Source of the DNA: Ameyamaea chiangmaiensis
GTDB taxonomy: Bacteria; Pseudomonadota; Alphaproteobacteria; Acetobacterales; Acetobacteraceae
NCBI RefSeq assembly: GCF_025995235.1
Contig: NZ_BAPT01000004.1
Span: 1-55,166 of the forward strand
Direction: 5' to 3'
DNA: 55,166 bases
Shown here: positions 43,423 to 51,655 of the stretch, piece by piece
Layout: each line of letters begins with the position of its first letter
Position numbering within the stretch: the first letter of the stretch is position 1
Notes under the pieces: generated by a model
Seen by the model: the letters and a program-made list of their open reading frames with translations, nothing else
Told to the model about the DNA's origin: nothing
Databases searched by the model: none
Program-made: the position numbers and the translations under genes

Positions 43423-46400
43423 CCTTCGACGCTGCTGAGAAATACCAGTCCCAGGTCCCGGCGCTTCAGTTGCTGGTGGCGCTCGGGTTCAACCCGCTCT
43501 CGCAGGAGGAAGCTCTACGCCTGCGCGGCGGGCGGCTTCGCAACGTCGTGCTGGACGATGTGCTCGCCGAGCAGCTGATGTGCATCAACCGCTTCACGCA
43601 CCGAGGTCGCGAGTATGGATTCGATCTCGAGGACGCGCACGAGGCGATGCGGCGGCTGAAGCCCACGCCCGACCGTCTGAAGGGTCTCCGCGGCACGAAC
43701 CAGGACATCTACGACACGCTCGTCCTCGGTACGACGATCACGAAGTCCATCGATGGTGACTCGAAGAGCTACTCGTTCCGCTACATCGATTGGGAGCGGC
43801 CGGAGAACAACGTTTTCAATGTCACTGCCGAGTTCTCGGTCGAGAGGACCGCGTCGAGCCAGACGAAACGCTGCGACATCGTCGCCTTCGTCAACGGCAT
43901 TCCGATCCTGGTGATCGAGAACAAGCGACCGACCGAGAGCCTGAAGAAGGCGGACAGCCAGCTGATTGGCTACCAGAACGAGGACAACATCCCGCAGCTC
44001 TTCCATTTCGCGCAGCTACTGATCGGCATGAACCGCAACGAGGCGCGCTACGCGACCGTCGGGACGCCGCGGAAGTTCTGGCAGACCTGGCGCGACGAGG
44101 AAGACACCGACGAGGCCATCGCACCCTTCGCCAACCGCGTACTCACCACGCGGGAGAAGAACGCCATCTTCTCCGGCGACTTCGCGGGGGCGCGTGCCTA
44201 CTTTGACGCGATGGCGGCCGAAGGCGATCGAGTGGTCACGGTTCAGGACCGGACGGTGTACGCGCTGTGCCGCCCCGAGCGGCTGCTCGATCTCATCCGC
44301 CGCTTCACCGTGTTCGATGGCGGCGTCCGCAAGGTTGCGCGCCATCAGCAGTTCTTCGGGATCCGCCGCGCCGTCGAGACGGTCAAGCAGCATGATGTCA
44401 GTGGCGCCCGCAAGGGCGGCGTGATCTGGCACACTCAGGGCTCGGGCAAGTCGCTGACGATGGTAATGCTGGGACGATCGCTCGCCCTCGAGCGAAGCAT
44501 CGAGAATCCGCGCATCATCATCGTCACGGACCGCGACGATCTCGACAAGCAAATCAAGGACACCTTCAAGTCCTGCGACTTGGAGCCGGTCCGTGCGACG
44601 AGCGGGTCTCACCTTCTTGAGCTCGTCCACAACAAGGCTCCGCTGGTCACCACAATCATCAACAAGTTCGATACGGCGCTGAAGAATAGCAAGCTGGCGG
44701 ACGACGATCCGGACATCTTTGTGCTGGTCGACGAGAGCCACAGGACGCAGACGGGCCGCTACGGCGGCCACAGCCAATTCGCAGCCAAGATGCGCCGCCT
44801 CCTCACAAAGGCGTGCTATCTCGGCTTCACCGGCACGCCCCTGCTCAAGAAGGAGAAGAATACGCTGTCGACCTTCGGGCGGCTGATCCACCGCTACGCC
44901 CTCGACGAGGCGGTCGCCGACGGTGCCGTCGTGCCGCTGCTCTACGAGGGACGTCTTGTCGAGCAGCAGGTCTCGGGCGCCGTGATCGACCGCTGGTTCA
45001 ACAAGATCAGCGAGGGGCTGACCGAGAACCAAAAGCGCGATATGAAGCGCAAGTTCTCTCGTATGGATGCGCTGGCCAAAACCGATCAGGCCATCCGAGC
45101 CAAGGCGTTCGACATCTCCGAGCACTATCGCCAGCACTGGCAGGGTACTGGCTTCAAGGCTCAGCTCGTCGCCCCATCAAAAGCGGCGGCGGTCCGTTTC
45201 AAGGACGTCCTCGACGAGATCGGCCATGTCTCGAGCGCGATCGTCATCTCCCCGCCGGATGAGAACGAGGGCAACGAGGAGATCGACCAGGAGTCGAAGG
45301 ACCTCGTGCGTAGCTTCTGGTCGAAGATGATGGTGCGGCACAAGACCGAGGAGGAGTACAATCGCCAGATGATCGACGCCTTCAAGGGCTCCGGCGATCC
45401 CGAGATTCTGATTGTCGTCTCCAAGCTCCTCACCGGCTTCGACGCACCTCGGAATACGGTCCTTTACGTCTGCAAATCCCTGAAGGAGCACAACCTCCTG
45501 CAGGCCATTGCGCGCGTGAACCGGCTCTATGAGGACGACGGCAAGGAGAAGCAGTTCGGCTTCATCGTCGACTACGAGGGGCTGCTGGGCGACCTCGACA
45601 GCGCCTTGACGACCTACAGCGCCTTCGAGGGCTACGAGGCGGCCGACATCGCTGGGACGGTGCATGACGTCCGCGAGGAGATCCGCAAGCTGCCCCAGCT
45701 GCATGATCAGCTCTGGGATCTATTCAAACCGGTCCGGAACAAGAGGGACATGGAACAGTTCGAGCAGCACCTAGCCGACGAGGCGCTGCGCCATGAGTTC
45801 TACGCGCGCCTCAAGGCCTTCAGCCGGTGCCTGCACATCTCGCTCTCGTCTGACAAACTGTTCGATGTCTTCGACGAGGCCAAAGTCGAAGCCCTCAAGC
45901 GGGATTGGAAGCAGTTCTCCGAACTCAAGCGGTCGGTCCAGCTCCGCTACCAGGAGACAGTCGACGTCCGCGAGTTCGAGCCGAAAATCCAGAAACTGCT
46001 GGATGACCACGTCGTGGCGATGCCGGCCGAGACCATCGTTGAGGTGGTGAACATCAACGATCCCGCCGCTCTGAAGGCTGTCGTCGAAGATACGGGCGTC
46101 TCCGAAGCGTCGAGGGCGGACCGCATCGCCAGCGCGACCCGGCGGGCAATCACCGAGAAGATGGATGCGGACCCGACGTTCTACAAACAGTTCTCCGAGC
46201 TGCTCGAAGAGACCATCCGCGCCTATCGCGAGAAGCGGCTCTCCGAGCGCGGATACCTGAACAGCGTCGTGGACCTCGCGAGCAAAATGGTGCGTAAGGA
46301 TCGCGGCCGGGACGTTCCGGAAAGCATTCGGGGGGATGAAGACGCGCAGGCGTTCTTCGGGATCCTGGACGGTCAGCTCAAGACAAAGGGAGATGACCCG

Positions 46401-46634
46401 GTGGCCGGTGATGAAGCAGCATCCATCGCCCTCGATTTCATCGACATCATCAGGTCGCACCTAATCGTCGACATCTGGTCGAACGAAGTGGCCCAGAACA
46501 ATCTGCGTAATGCCATTGATGACTACTTCTTCGATGTACTGCGTGACGAGAAGGGCGTCGGCCTGCCCGTGGAGGTGCTCGACGATCTCGAACTTAAAAT
46601 CATGGATCTTGCCCGGGCCCGGTTCGCGGCATGA
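43419..46634 (+). CDS. hsdR: type I restriction endonuclease subunit HsdR
   Basis: The 1071-residue motor and nuclease subunit. The nuclease domain has D153 in CDIVAFVNGIPILVIENK, with the E167-x-K169 pair of PD-(D/E)xK enzymes. The SF2 translocase follows: Walker A HTQGSGKS at about 338 to 345, DESH at about 438, FTGTPLLKKEKN, and motif VI LLQAIARVNRLY. The C-terminal helical domain binds HsdM. Length is normal. It overlaps the kinase gene and the metallopeptidase gene by 4 nt each. Confidence 0.96.
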   Translation: MTFDAAEKYQSQVPALQLLVALGFNPLSQEEALRLRGGRLRNVVLDDVLAEQLMCINRFTHRGREYGFDLEDAHEAMRRLKPTPDRLKGLRGTNQDIYDTLVLGTTITKSIDGDSKSYSFRYIDWERPENNVFNVTAEFSVERTASSQTKRCDIVAFVNGIPILVIENKRPTESLKKADSQLIGYQNEDNIPQLFHFAQLLIGMNRNEARYATVGTPRKFWQTWRDEEDTDEAIAPFANRVLTTREKNAIFSGDFAGARAYFDAMAAEGDRVVTVQDRTVYALCRPERLLDLIRRFTVFDGGVRKVARHQQFFGIRRAVETVKQHDVSGARKGGVIWHTQGSGKSLTMVMLGRSLALERSIENPRIIIVTDRDDLDKQIKDTFKSCDLEPVRATSGSHLLELVHNKAPLVTTIINKFDTALKNSKLADDDPDIFVLVDESHRTQTGRYGGHSQFAAKMRRLLTKACYLGFTGTPLLKKEKNTLSTFGRLIHRYALDEAVADGAVVPLLYEGRLVEQQVSGAVIDRWFNKISEGLTENQKRDMKRKFSRMDALAKTDQAIRAKAFDISEHYRQHWQGTGFKAQLVAPSKAAAVRFKDVLDEIGHVSSAIVISPPDENEGNEEIDQESKDLVRSFWSKMMVRHKTEEEYNRQMIDAFKGSGDPEILIVVSKLLTGFDAPRNTVLYVCKSLKEHNLLQAIARVNRLYEDDGKEKQFGFIVDYEGLLGDLDSALTTYSAFEGYEAADIAGTVHDVREEIRKLPQLHDQLWDLFKPVRNKRDMEQFEQHLADEALRHEFYARLKAFSRCLHISLSSDKLFDVFDEAKVEALKRDWKQFSELKRSVQLRYQETVDVREFEPKIQKLLDDHVVAMPAETIVEVVNINDPAALKAVVEDTGVSEASRADRIASATRRAITEKMDADPTFYKQFSELLEETIRAYREKRLSERGYLNSVVDLASKMVRKDRGRDVPESIRGDEDAQAFFGILDGQLKTKGDDPVAGDEAASIALDFIDIIRSHLIVDIWSNEVAQNNLRNAIDDYFFDVLRDEKGVGLPVEVLDDLELKIMDLARARFAA

Positions 46635-47347
46635 CGCGGGAGTTGCACTGCCTGCAGTACGGCGAGCGGGAGATCCAGTACGAGATCGTCCGCCGCCCGC
46701 GGAAGACACTGGAGATTGCGGTCGAGCCGGATACGTCGGTAGTGATTGCAGCCCCGGAGGACGCGACGTTGGAGGCGATCGAAGTCAAGTTGCGTAAGCG
46801 AGCAGCATGGGTCACGCGGCAGCAGAGGTACTTCTCCCAGTTCCTGCCGCGGACGCCGGAGCGCAAATTTGTGGCCGGAGAGACCCATCTCTTTCTGGGG
46901 CGACATTACCGGCTGAAAGTCGTCCCTCATGTCCAGGAAAGCGTGAAGCTGATCCGAGGATTCATCGTCGTGCAGACTCACCGGCCGAACAGGTCGGAGG
47001 TGACGCGTGAACTGGTCGAGGCATGGTATCGCGACCGAGCCCACGTCACGTTTCCGGAGCGGATCGAACTCTGTCTCGGCCACTTCCCGGATCCCGAGGC
47101 ATTCCGGCCGAAAGGTCTCATCGTGCGTCAGACCAAGCAGCGATGGGGATCAATGTCGCCGGCCGGGTGCCTGCTGCTGAACCGGCGCCTGGTGCAGGCC
47201 TCTGTCGACGTTATCGACTACGTGATCACTCACGAACTGTGCCACATGGCCGAGCCTCATCACGGCGCGGCGTTCTTCGAACTTCTCGATAAGGTCATGC
47301 CCGACTGGGTGTGTCGGAAGCAGAGGCTGGAACGATCTATGGCTTGA
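46631..47347 (+). CDS. YgjP-type (M48-like) zinc metallopeptidase
   Basis: A 238-residue DUF45/YgjP-family protein. The zinc motif HELCH is at residues 201 to 205, with the third ligand in the following HHGAAF (about 211). It is preceded by the family stretch TKQRWGSMSPAGCLLLNRRL. Such genes often accompany hsdR in type I restriction loci, but their role is not settled; cleavage or maturation of a system component is one idea. It overlaps hsdR by 4 nt (ATGA) and is the last gene of the operon. About 180 bases without features follow. Confidence 0.9.
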   Translation: MTRELHCLQYGEREIQYEIVRRPRKTLEIAVEPDTSVVIAAPEDATLEAIEVKLRKRAAWVTRQQRYFSQFLPRTPERKFVAGETHLFLGRHYRLKVVPHVQESVKLIRGFIVVQTHRPNRSEVTRELVEAWYRDRAHVTFPERIELCLGHFPDPEAFRPKGLIVRQTKQRWGSMSPAGCLLLNRRLVQASVDVIDYVITHELCHMAEPHHGAAFFELLDKVMPDWVCRKQRLERSMA

Positions 47348-47528
47348 GAAGACCCACGGGACAATAGACGACATGTCATCGTAACCAAGGTCCGCTTCCG
47401 GGAAGTGCTGATTGTTCTCCCAACGGCGACTTTGGGGCGCGTAACTGCCATAAACGATAAAAGGGCAAATGTCCGCTCTTCTGACCCCTACTGTCGAACA
47501 ACAGACAGGCCGCTTCCCCCCTTCCCGG

Positions 47529-49268
47529 TCATAGACCCAGCCCCCGTTTGCGCGCGAACGTCCAGTCGATCCCCCCATCGCCGCGCATGACGCCCGACAC
47601 CTCCCGGCCGCGCTGCTTTTCCAGCGACGGCGACCATGGCACCAGCTCGAAGCCCAGCCCGTCGTCGATCATCGCGAACCGGCCCGACGCCAGGTTGAAA
47701 CGCTGACGATAGGCGCCGGTAACGGGATCGCCCTTTCCGCTCCATCGCAACGGCATCCCTGACGTCACGGCGAGGCTCCGGCCCAGCGTTTCCAGCTCCC
47801 GCTGACGCAGGGTGGCGATCAGGTTCCTGGCATAGCGGATGCCGCCGCTGCCTCGACTGGCCAGCCCCTGCTCCACCAGATGAGTCGTGCGTTTTTCCAT
47901 CGCCTCTTTGACATCGGCACCGAACCCTGTGGACGCGAGGGCAAGAGGCTCCCGCGCGATCGCCTGCCGGTCGAGCCAGGTCGCGCCCTCCGCCGTCACC
48001 TGCCTTTCCAGCGGGAAGTCCGAACGCATGGCCAGCGCGACACGGTCACGTCCCCCTTTGTCAGTGAAACGCCGCAATTCCACGATCGAACCAAGCTGCC
48101 CATCGCCTGCGGCTTCGAGGTTTGGCAGGCGGACATGGTGCGTGCGCCCGTCAATTCCGTCGATGACCGCATAGGCCGTGCCGCGCAGCTCATCGTCGAG
48201 GCCGCGATCGAGCAGCCGACCGATGACGGAATCGGCAGCGTCCTCACCCGCCAGCACCCAGGAGGACGCGGCGCGGTCGATCTTCTGCTCCGCCAGCCCC
48301 CGGTGGATGCGCTTGATGATGTCGTTGCGCTCGCTGATCTCCCGCAGGGTCGCTTCCGCGCTCTCGTCCATCCGCCAGCGATCCGGCCCGACCTGGTGCG
48401 CCAGCCCCATGGTCTCCAGACGGCGCAGGCGCCCCAACTTCACTGTCGCGAAGGCGTCCGGTGTTTCGCCCGGCGCGCGCCCGAGATCGATGACACCATC
48501 CTGCCCCGCGTCTCTCTGAAGCTGCCGGTCGAGCTGGGTCCAGCGGTCGGCGTTCACCTGCCGCTCGACCGCTCGATGAATATCATGATCGGTGCGCGGT
48601 CCAAGTTCCAGCGTCACCAGATCCTGGGCACGGGCGCGCATGCCCTCGCGGATGTAATCGCGTGCGATCACCAGGTCGGAACCATCCTCCGCCAAACCCC
48701 GCACGATGATGTGCAAATGGGGATGCGCCGTGTTCCAATGATCGACGGCGATCCAGTCGAGTTTCGTACCAAGGTCGGACTCCATCTGCCCCATCAGATC
48801 CCGCGCGAAGGCCTGCAGATCCGACATCTCCGGCGCATCCTCGGGCGAGACGATAAAGCGGAAATGGTGACGATCGCCTTCGCAGCGTTCCGCGAAGTCC
48901 GAGGCCTGGATGTCGTCGCTGTCCTTGCCGAACAGGCGCGCATCCTCACCGTCCCGCGTCACGCCCTCCCGACGGAGATAGCGGAGATGCGCCGCCAGCG
49001 GTGTGGCGCGCGGCGCATGTCGCGCGACGCGGGCCTTGATCACGACGCCCCGTGAACGGCTGGTCAGCAGGCGATTGGCGGCATGGGCGGCGGCTCTGCC
49101 GCGCCCGAAACTGGAGCGACGCCCGGCGCCGATTTTCCCCGCGCGGGAGACCCTGCCACCGGCCCGCTGCACCGACGCCAGCACCTGCGTCACGAAAGGC
49201 CGCGCCTGCCGGGCGTGGGTGGAGCGGATGCGCCCCGGCCGAACCCGGAATTCTTCATCCCCGTTCAT
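47529..49268 (-). CDS. relaxase, VirD2-like (DUF3363, RlxS-type)
   Basis: The 579-residue protein is the DNA-nicking relaxase of the element. The N-terminal third has the metal-binding histidine cluster VDHWNTAHPHLHIIVRG (residues about 175 to 191; H182, H184, H186), and the C-terminal two thirds match the DUF3363 region. A catalytic tyrosine should lie in the N-terminal 100 residues (HLRYLRR near 94 to 100 is a candidate). It makes a covalent bond to the 5' end at oriT and pilots the strand through TraG. The gap upstream of its start contains an oriT-like set of inverted repeats. It resembles RlxS of alphaproteobacterial ICEs. Confidence 0.9.
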   Translation of the reverse strand: MNGDEEFRVRPGRIRSTHARQARPFVTQVLASVQRAGGRVSRAGKIGAGRRSSFGRGRAAAHAANRLLTSRSRGVVIKARVARHAPRATPLAAHLRYLRREGVTRDGEDARLFGKDSDDIQASDFAERCEGDRHHFRFIVSPEDAPEMSDLQAFARDLMGQMESDLGTKLDWIAVDHWNTAHPHLHIIVRGLAEDGSDLVIARDYIREGMRARAQDLVTLELGPRTDHDIHRAVERQVNADRWTQLDRQLQRDAGQDGVIDLGRAPGETPDAFATVKLGRLRRLETMGLAHQVGPDRWRMDESAEATLREISERNDIIKRIHRGLAEQKIDRAASSWVLAGEDAADSVIGRLLDRGLDDELRGTAYAVIDGIDGRTHHVRLPNLEAAGDGQLGSIVELRRFTDKGGRDRVALAMRSDFPLERQVTAEGATWLDRQAIAREPLALASTGFGADVKEAMEKRTTHLVEQGLASRGSGGIRYARNLIATLRQRELETLGRSLAVTSGMPLRWSGKGDPVTGAYRQRFNLASGRFAMIDDGLGFELVPWSPSLEKQRGREVSGVMRGDGGIDWTFARKRGLGL

Positions 49269-49317
49269 GTAAAATGCCCCGCACCGCGCGAAAGATCGCG
49301 CCGGATCAAAGAGATGA

Positions 49318-49454
49318 CACCTCGACGCGAGGTGCTGAAAATTCCAGAACCTCGCAACAAGACCTAAAAACCCCGGAAAACAGCCACCCCGACCGAGCCG
49401 CGATGTGCGGCCTTTTATCCAGCCCTAATTTTTTCAGTCCTTTTCCGGGGTTTT
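49318..49454. other. candidate oriT region upstream of the relaxase gene
   Basis: The 192-base gap between the relaxase and the lytic transglycosylase genes holds three nested structures. CACCTCG (49318-49324) pairs with CGAGGTG (49328-49334) around a 3-base loop. A perfect 14-bp inverted repeat AAAACCCCGGAAAA (49367-49380) pairs with its complement at 49441-49454. Inside it, GCCGC/GCGGC (49397-49401, 49407-49411) is followed by TTTT. Such repeats beside a relaxase gene are typical of transfer origins. The nick site cannot be placed from sequence alone. Confidence 0.45.
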
Positions 49455-49460
49455 CGTGAT

Positions 49461-50144
49461 TCATTGCCCCTGCTCCACTCCCCGCGTCGAACCCACTCCG
49501 GGCACGCTGCGGACATGACCTGCGAAAAGCGCGGACGGAGTGAAAATCCCCCGCCCGGATCGTGATGAAAAGACGCCGTGAGACGATACTGAAAACGCAC
49601 TTTCGCTGCCGGAAATGAAGAGCGTGGCAGCGGTCCAGTCACGCGCTGGAGTGATAGAAAAATGCATGCTGAACGACGGGTCATCGATCAGCCGGGCGAC
49701 AGACGCGACGTAGGAAACCGTCTCGGCAGGCAATGGCCGACCAGTCGCCAGATGATCGTCATAGCGACCAGGTCCGGCATTGTAGGCGGCGAGGAATCCC
49801 ACGTCGCCATAGCGGTCGTGCAGCCATCGCAGATAGGCTGCCCCGGCCGCGATATTGTCGTGCGGATCGAAGGGATCGGCCCCCAGATTGTGCGTGCGCC
49901 GGACATCCTTCCATGTGCCGGGCATGAGCTGCATCAGCCCTATCGCACCCGCACTGGACACTGCGTGCGGATCGCCGGCGCTTTCGGCATGGACGACGGC
50001 CCTCACCCATGCTGGCGGGATCGCGTTCCGCTCCGCCGCTTGACGCACCAGATCATCCCAATCCTGCGCATGGACAATGGTCGGCGAGAGCGACAGCGCA
50101 AGCACGGCCAGCACGCCAGCGGACATGAAAAACCGGGCACTCAT
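49461..50144 (-). CDS. lytic transglycosylase (VirB1-like)
   Basis: The 227-residue exported protein has a signal peptide (AGVLAVLALSLSPTIVHA) and the SLT fold: catalytic glutamate E54 in VVHAESAGDPHAVSSAGAIG, then LMQLMPGTW and AYNAGPGRYDDH. It opens the peptidoglycan for the mating channel. I chose ATG 50144 because AGGAGG lies eight bases upstream and it overlaps DUF736 by 4 nt. The C-terminal 60 residues are serine-rich and not part of the domain. Confidence 0.93.
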   Translation of the reverse strand: MSARFFMSAGVLAVLALSLSPTIVHAQDWDDLVRQAAERNAIPPAWVRAVVHAESAGDPHAVSSAGAIGLMQLMPGTWKDVRRTHNLGADPFDPHDNIAAGAAYLRWLHDRYGDVGFLAAYNAGPGRYDDHLATGRPLPAETVSYVASVARLIDDPSFSMHFSITPARDWTAATLFISGSESAFSVSSHGVFSSRSGRGIFTPSALFAGHVRSVPGVGSTRGVEQGQ

Positions 50145-50482
50145 TCCCGGCCTCCTGGGCGTTTCACAGGGCGGTTCCAGACCAGTTGCCACTCGCGTCC
50201 GCCGCGCCCTGCCTGGAACAGCGTGGCGCGAACCGGCTGTGTGAAAGTGGGATCGTCCAGGACCACGGAAACATACTCGCCGGCGCGCTCCCCGGTGCGT
50301 TTCCATCCCGCGCCCAGTTCGGGGCCAGTATCCCCGTCGCCCAGATGGATGCGATAATCCGGCGCATGCTCCGCGCCATTGTTTTCCACTGGCACGAAGA
50401 TCAGTTCAGCATCCAGCGACAGGGTGCGCACACGCCCGGCAAATCCATCGGCGGTTCGGGTAAAAAATCCGATCTGGCTCAT
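50141..50482 (-). CDS. DUF736 family protein (first copy)
   Basis: The 113-residue protein matches DUF736, small beta-rich proteins encoded in alphaproteobacterial ICE transfer regions: SQIGFFTRTADGFAGRVRTL at the start, then PDYRIHLGDGDTGPELGAGW and the ending WQLVWNRPVKR. ATG 50482 has AAGGA eight bases upstream. It overlaps the transglycosylase gene by 4 nt. A second paralogue is at 54483. A single-stranded DNA-binding or antirestriction-like role has been guessed for the family but is not shown. Confidence 0.85.
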   Translation of the reverse strand: MSQIGFFTRTADGFAGRVRTLSLDAELIFVPVENNGAEHAPDYRIHLGDGDTGPELGAGWKRTGERAGEYVSVVLDDPTFTQPVRATLFQAGRGGREWQLVWNRPVKRPGGRE

Positions 50483-50540
50483 GGGAAAAATCCTTTCAGA
50501 CAGAATGGGAATGACAGAGAATTCAAGGGCTGAATGACCA

Positions 50541-51170
50541 TTATTGGATGGATGGTTCACCGGGCTTCATGGGCATCATGGGCGGCGCCAGAAGCGGTCG
50601 CTCCCGCATCGGCTTGGGCGGTTCCGGAAGGGGATCGAAATGCGGCGGCGGCGGCTCCGCCTCGCCCGTGCGGACATGAACCGGCACCGCGCGACCGATC
50701 ACAGTATCCATCGGCAGGACACCGAAATACCGCCCGTCCAGACTGGTTGGTACAGCGGCGTTCATGACGAAGACCTGCCCCGGTTCGAGGCGTTGGCAGC
50801 CCTGCCAGACCGGCAGCTTCCGACCCCGATGATCGACGGTCTTCGCATCACCGACAGACTTACCGTCGATCGTGACGTGGATGCCGATGCGGCAGACACT
50901 CTGGCCCGCCAGCGCTGCCACAGGCTTGAGCAGCGGCACGCCAAACGGCAGGTAGCCGCGCGTTGCCAGTAGCGTCGCCTCGCGCTCCGGCAGGCGGATG
51001 GAGACAATGTCGCCGACGCGCACCGGGACTGTGGGCTGGATGCGATACAGCCCGACCGGAACGCTCGCCGTTTCGTTCCAGACCCAGCGCGGCGTGGGAT
51101 GAAACGCCAGCGAGGTGCCCACGCCGAGCATGGCGAAATACGTGGTGAAGAACCATGCACGCCGGGTCAT
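50541..51170 (-). CDS. traF: TraF, S26-type conjugative transfer peptidase
   Basis: A 209-residue signal-peptidase-like protein. The N-terminal helix (FFTTYFAMLGVGTSLAF) is followed by the catalytic serine S36 in ASVPVGLYRI, a lysine near K82 (PLLKPVAALAGQSVC) and the downstream S26 strand motifs (LDGRYFGVLPMDTVIGRAVP). In P-type systems TraF cyclises the TrbC pilin. A proline-rich C-terminal tail is added. The start at 51170 overlaps DUF2840 by 4 nt. Confidence 0.92.
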   Translation of the reverse strand: MTRRAWFFTTYFAMLGVGTSLAFHPTPRWVWNETASVPVGLYRIQPTVPVRVGDIVSIRLPEREATLLATRGYLPFGVPLLKPVAALAGQSVCRIGIHVTIDGKSVGDAKTVDHRGRKLPVWQGCQRLEPGQVFVMNAAVPTSLDGRYFGVLPMDTVIGRAVPVHVRTGEAEPPPPHFDPLPEPPKPMRERPLLAPPMMPMKPGEPSIQ

Positions 51171-51655
51171 GACATAGCCCTCCTGCACAGCCACGCCTCG
51201 TGGCGTTCGCGCGTGTAGGGACGCGGTTCCTGCACCGCTGTGAGCCGGTGATGCAGATGCCGCCAGTGATCGGGACAGGCGGCCGCAGGATCGATCCCCA
51301 GCGCCTCCACGCCGTCGATGGCCTCCAGCACGCGCCGCACCTTTGGCCAGCCGCTCTGGCGCAGAAGGCTCTCGCCACCGGGCTGCACGAACGGCACGGT
51401 CTGGCAGGCTTCCTGAACCCCGACCGCGCGCACAATGTCGATGCAGGACACCACGGTCCCGAAATCATTCGCGGCCCACCGAATGAACGCGAACACGCTG
51501 TCCGGCGCGAAGCTCATCAGCCTGCGCCGACGGTCGAGAATACGATCCTCGACGGGATGCCCGAAGCGGACCCAATGTTCGATGCGCTTCTCGATCCAGG
51601 TCAGTTCGACCGTAGTGAGGGCATCGCCCTTCGACTGGAAAGAACGCGCGGTCAT
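51167..51655 (-). CDS. DUF2840 family protein
   Basis: The 162-residue protein belongs to DUF2840, found between repA/parA and traF in alphaproteobacterial ICEs. Recognisable stretches are EHWVRFGHPVEDRILDRRRR, FAPDSVFAFIRWAANDFGTV and DHWRHLHHRLTAV. It has no enzyme motif or membrane segment. It overlaps both repA and traF by 4 nt, so it is made in step with them. In related elements a parA gene usually precedes it; that gene is missing here. Function is unknown. Confidence 0.85.
   Translation of the reverse strand: MTARSFQSKGDALTTVELTWIEKRIEHWVRFGHPVEDRILDRRRRLMSFAPDSVFAFIRWAANDFGTVVSCIDIVRAVGVQEACQTVPFVQPGGESLLRQSGWPKVRRVLEAIDGVEALGIDPAAACPDHWRHLHHRLTAVQEPRPYTRERHEAWLCRRAMS

Noticed and set aside
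44016..45137. Antisense frame within hsdR
   Set aside because: It lies wholly inside the confirmed hsdR and has no domain.
47880..49055. Antisense frame opposite the relaxase
   Set aside because: The relaxase frame carries the histidine motif; the antisense frame carries none.
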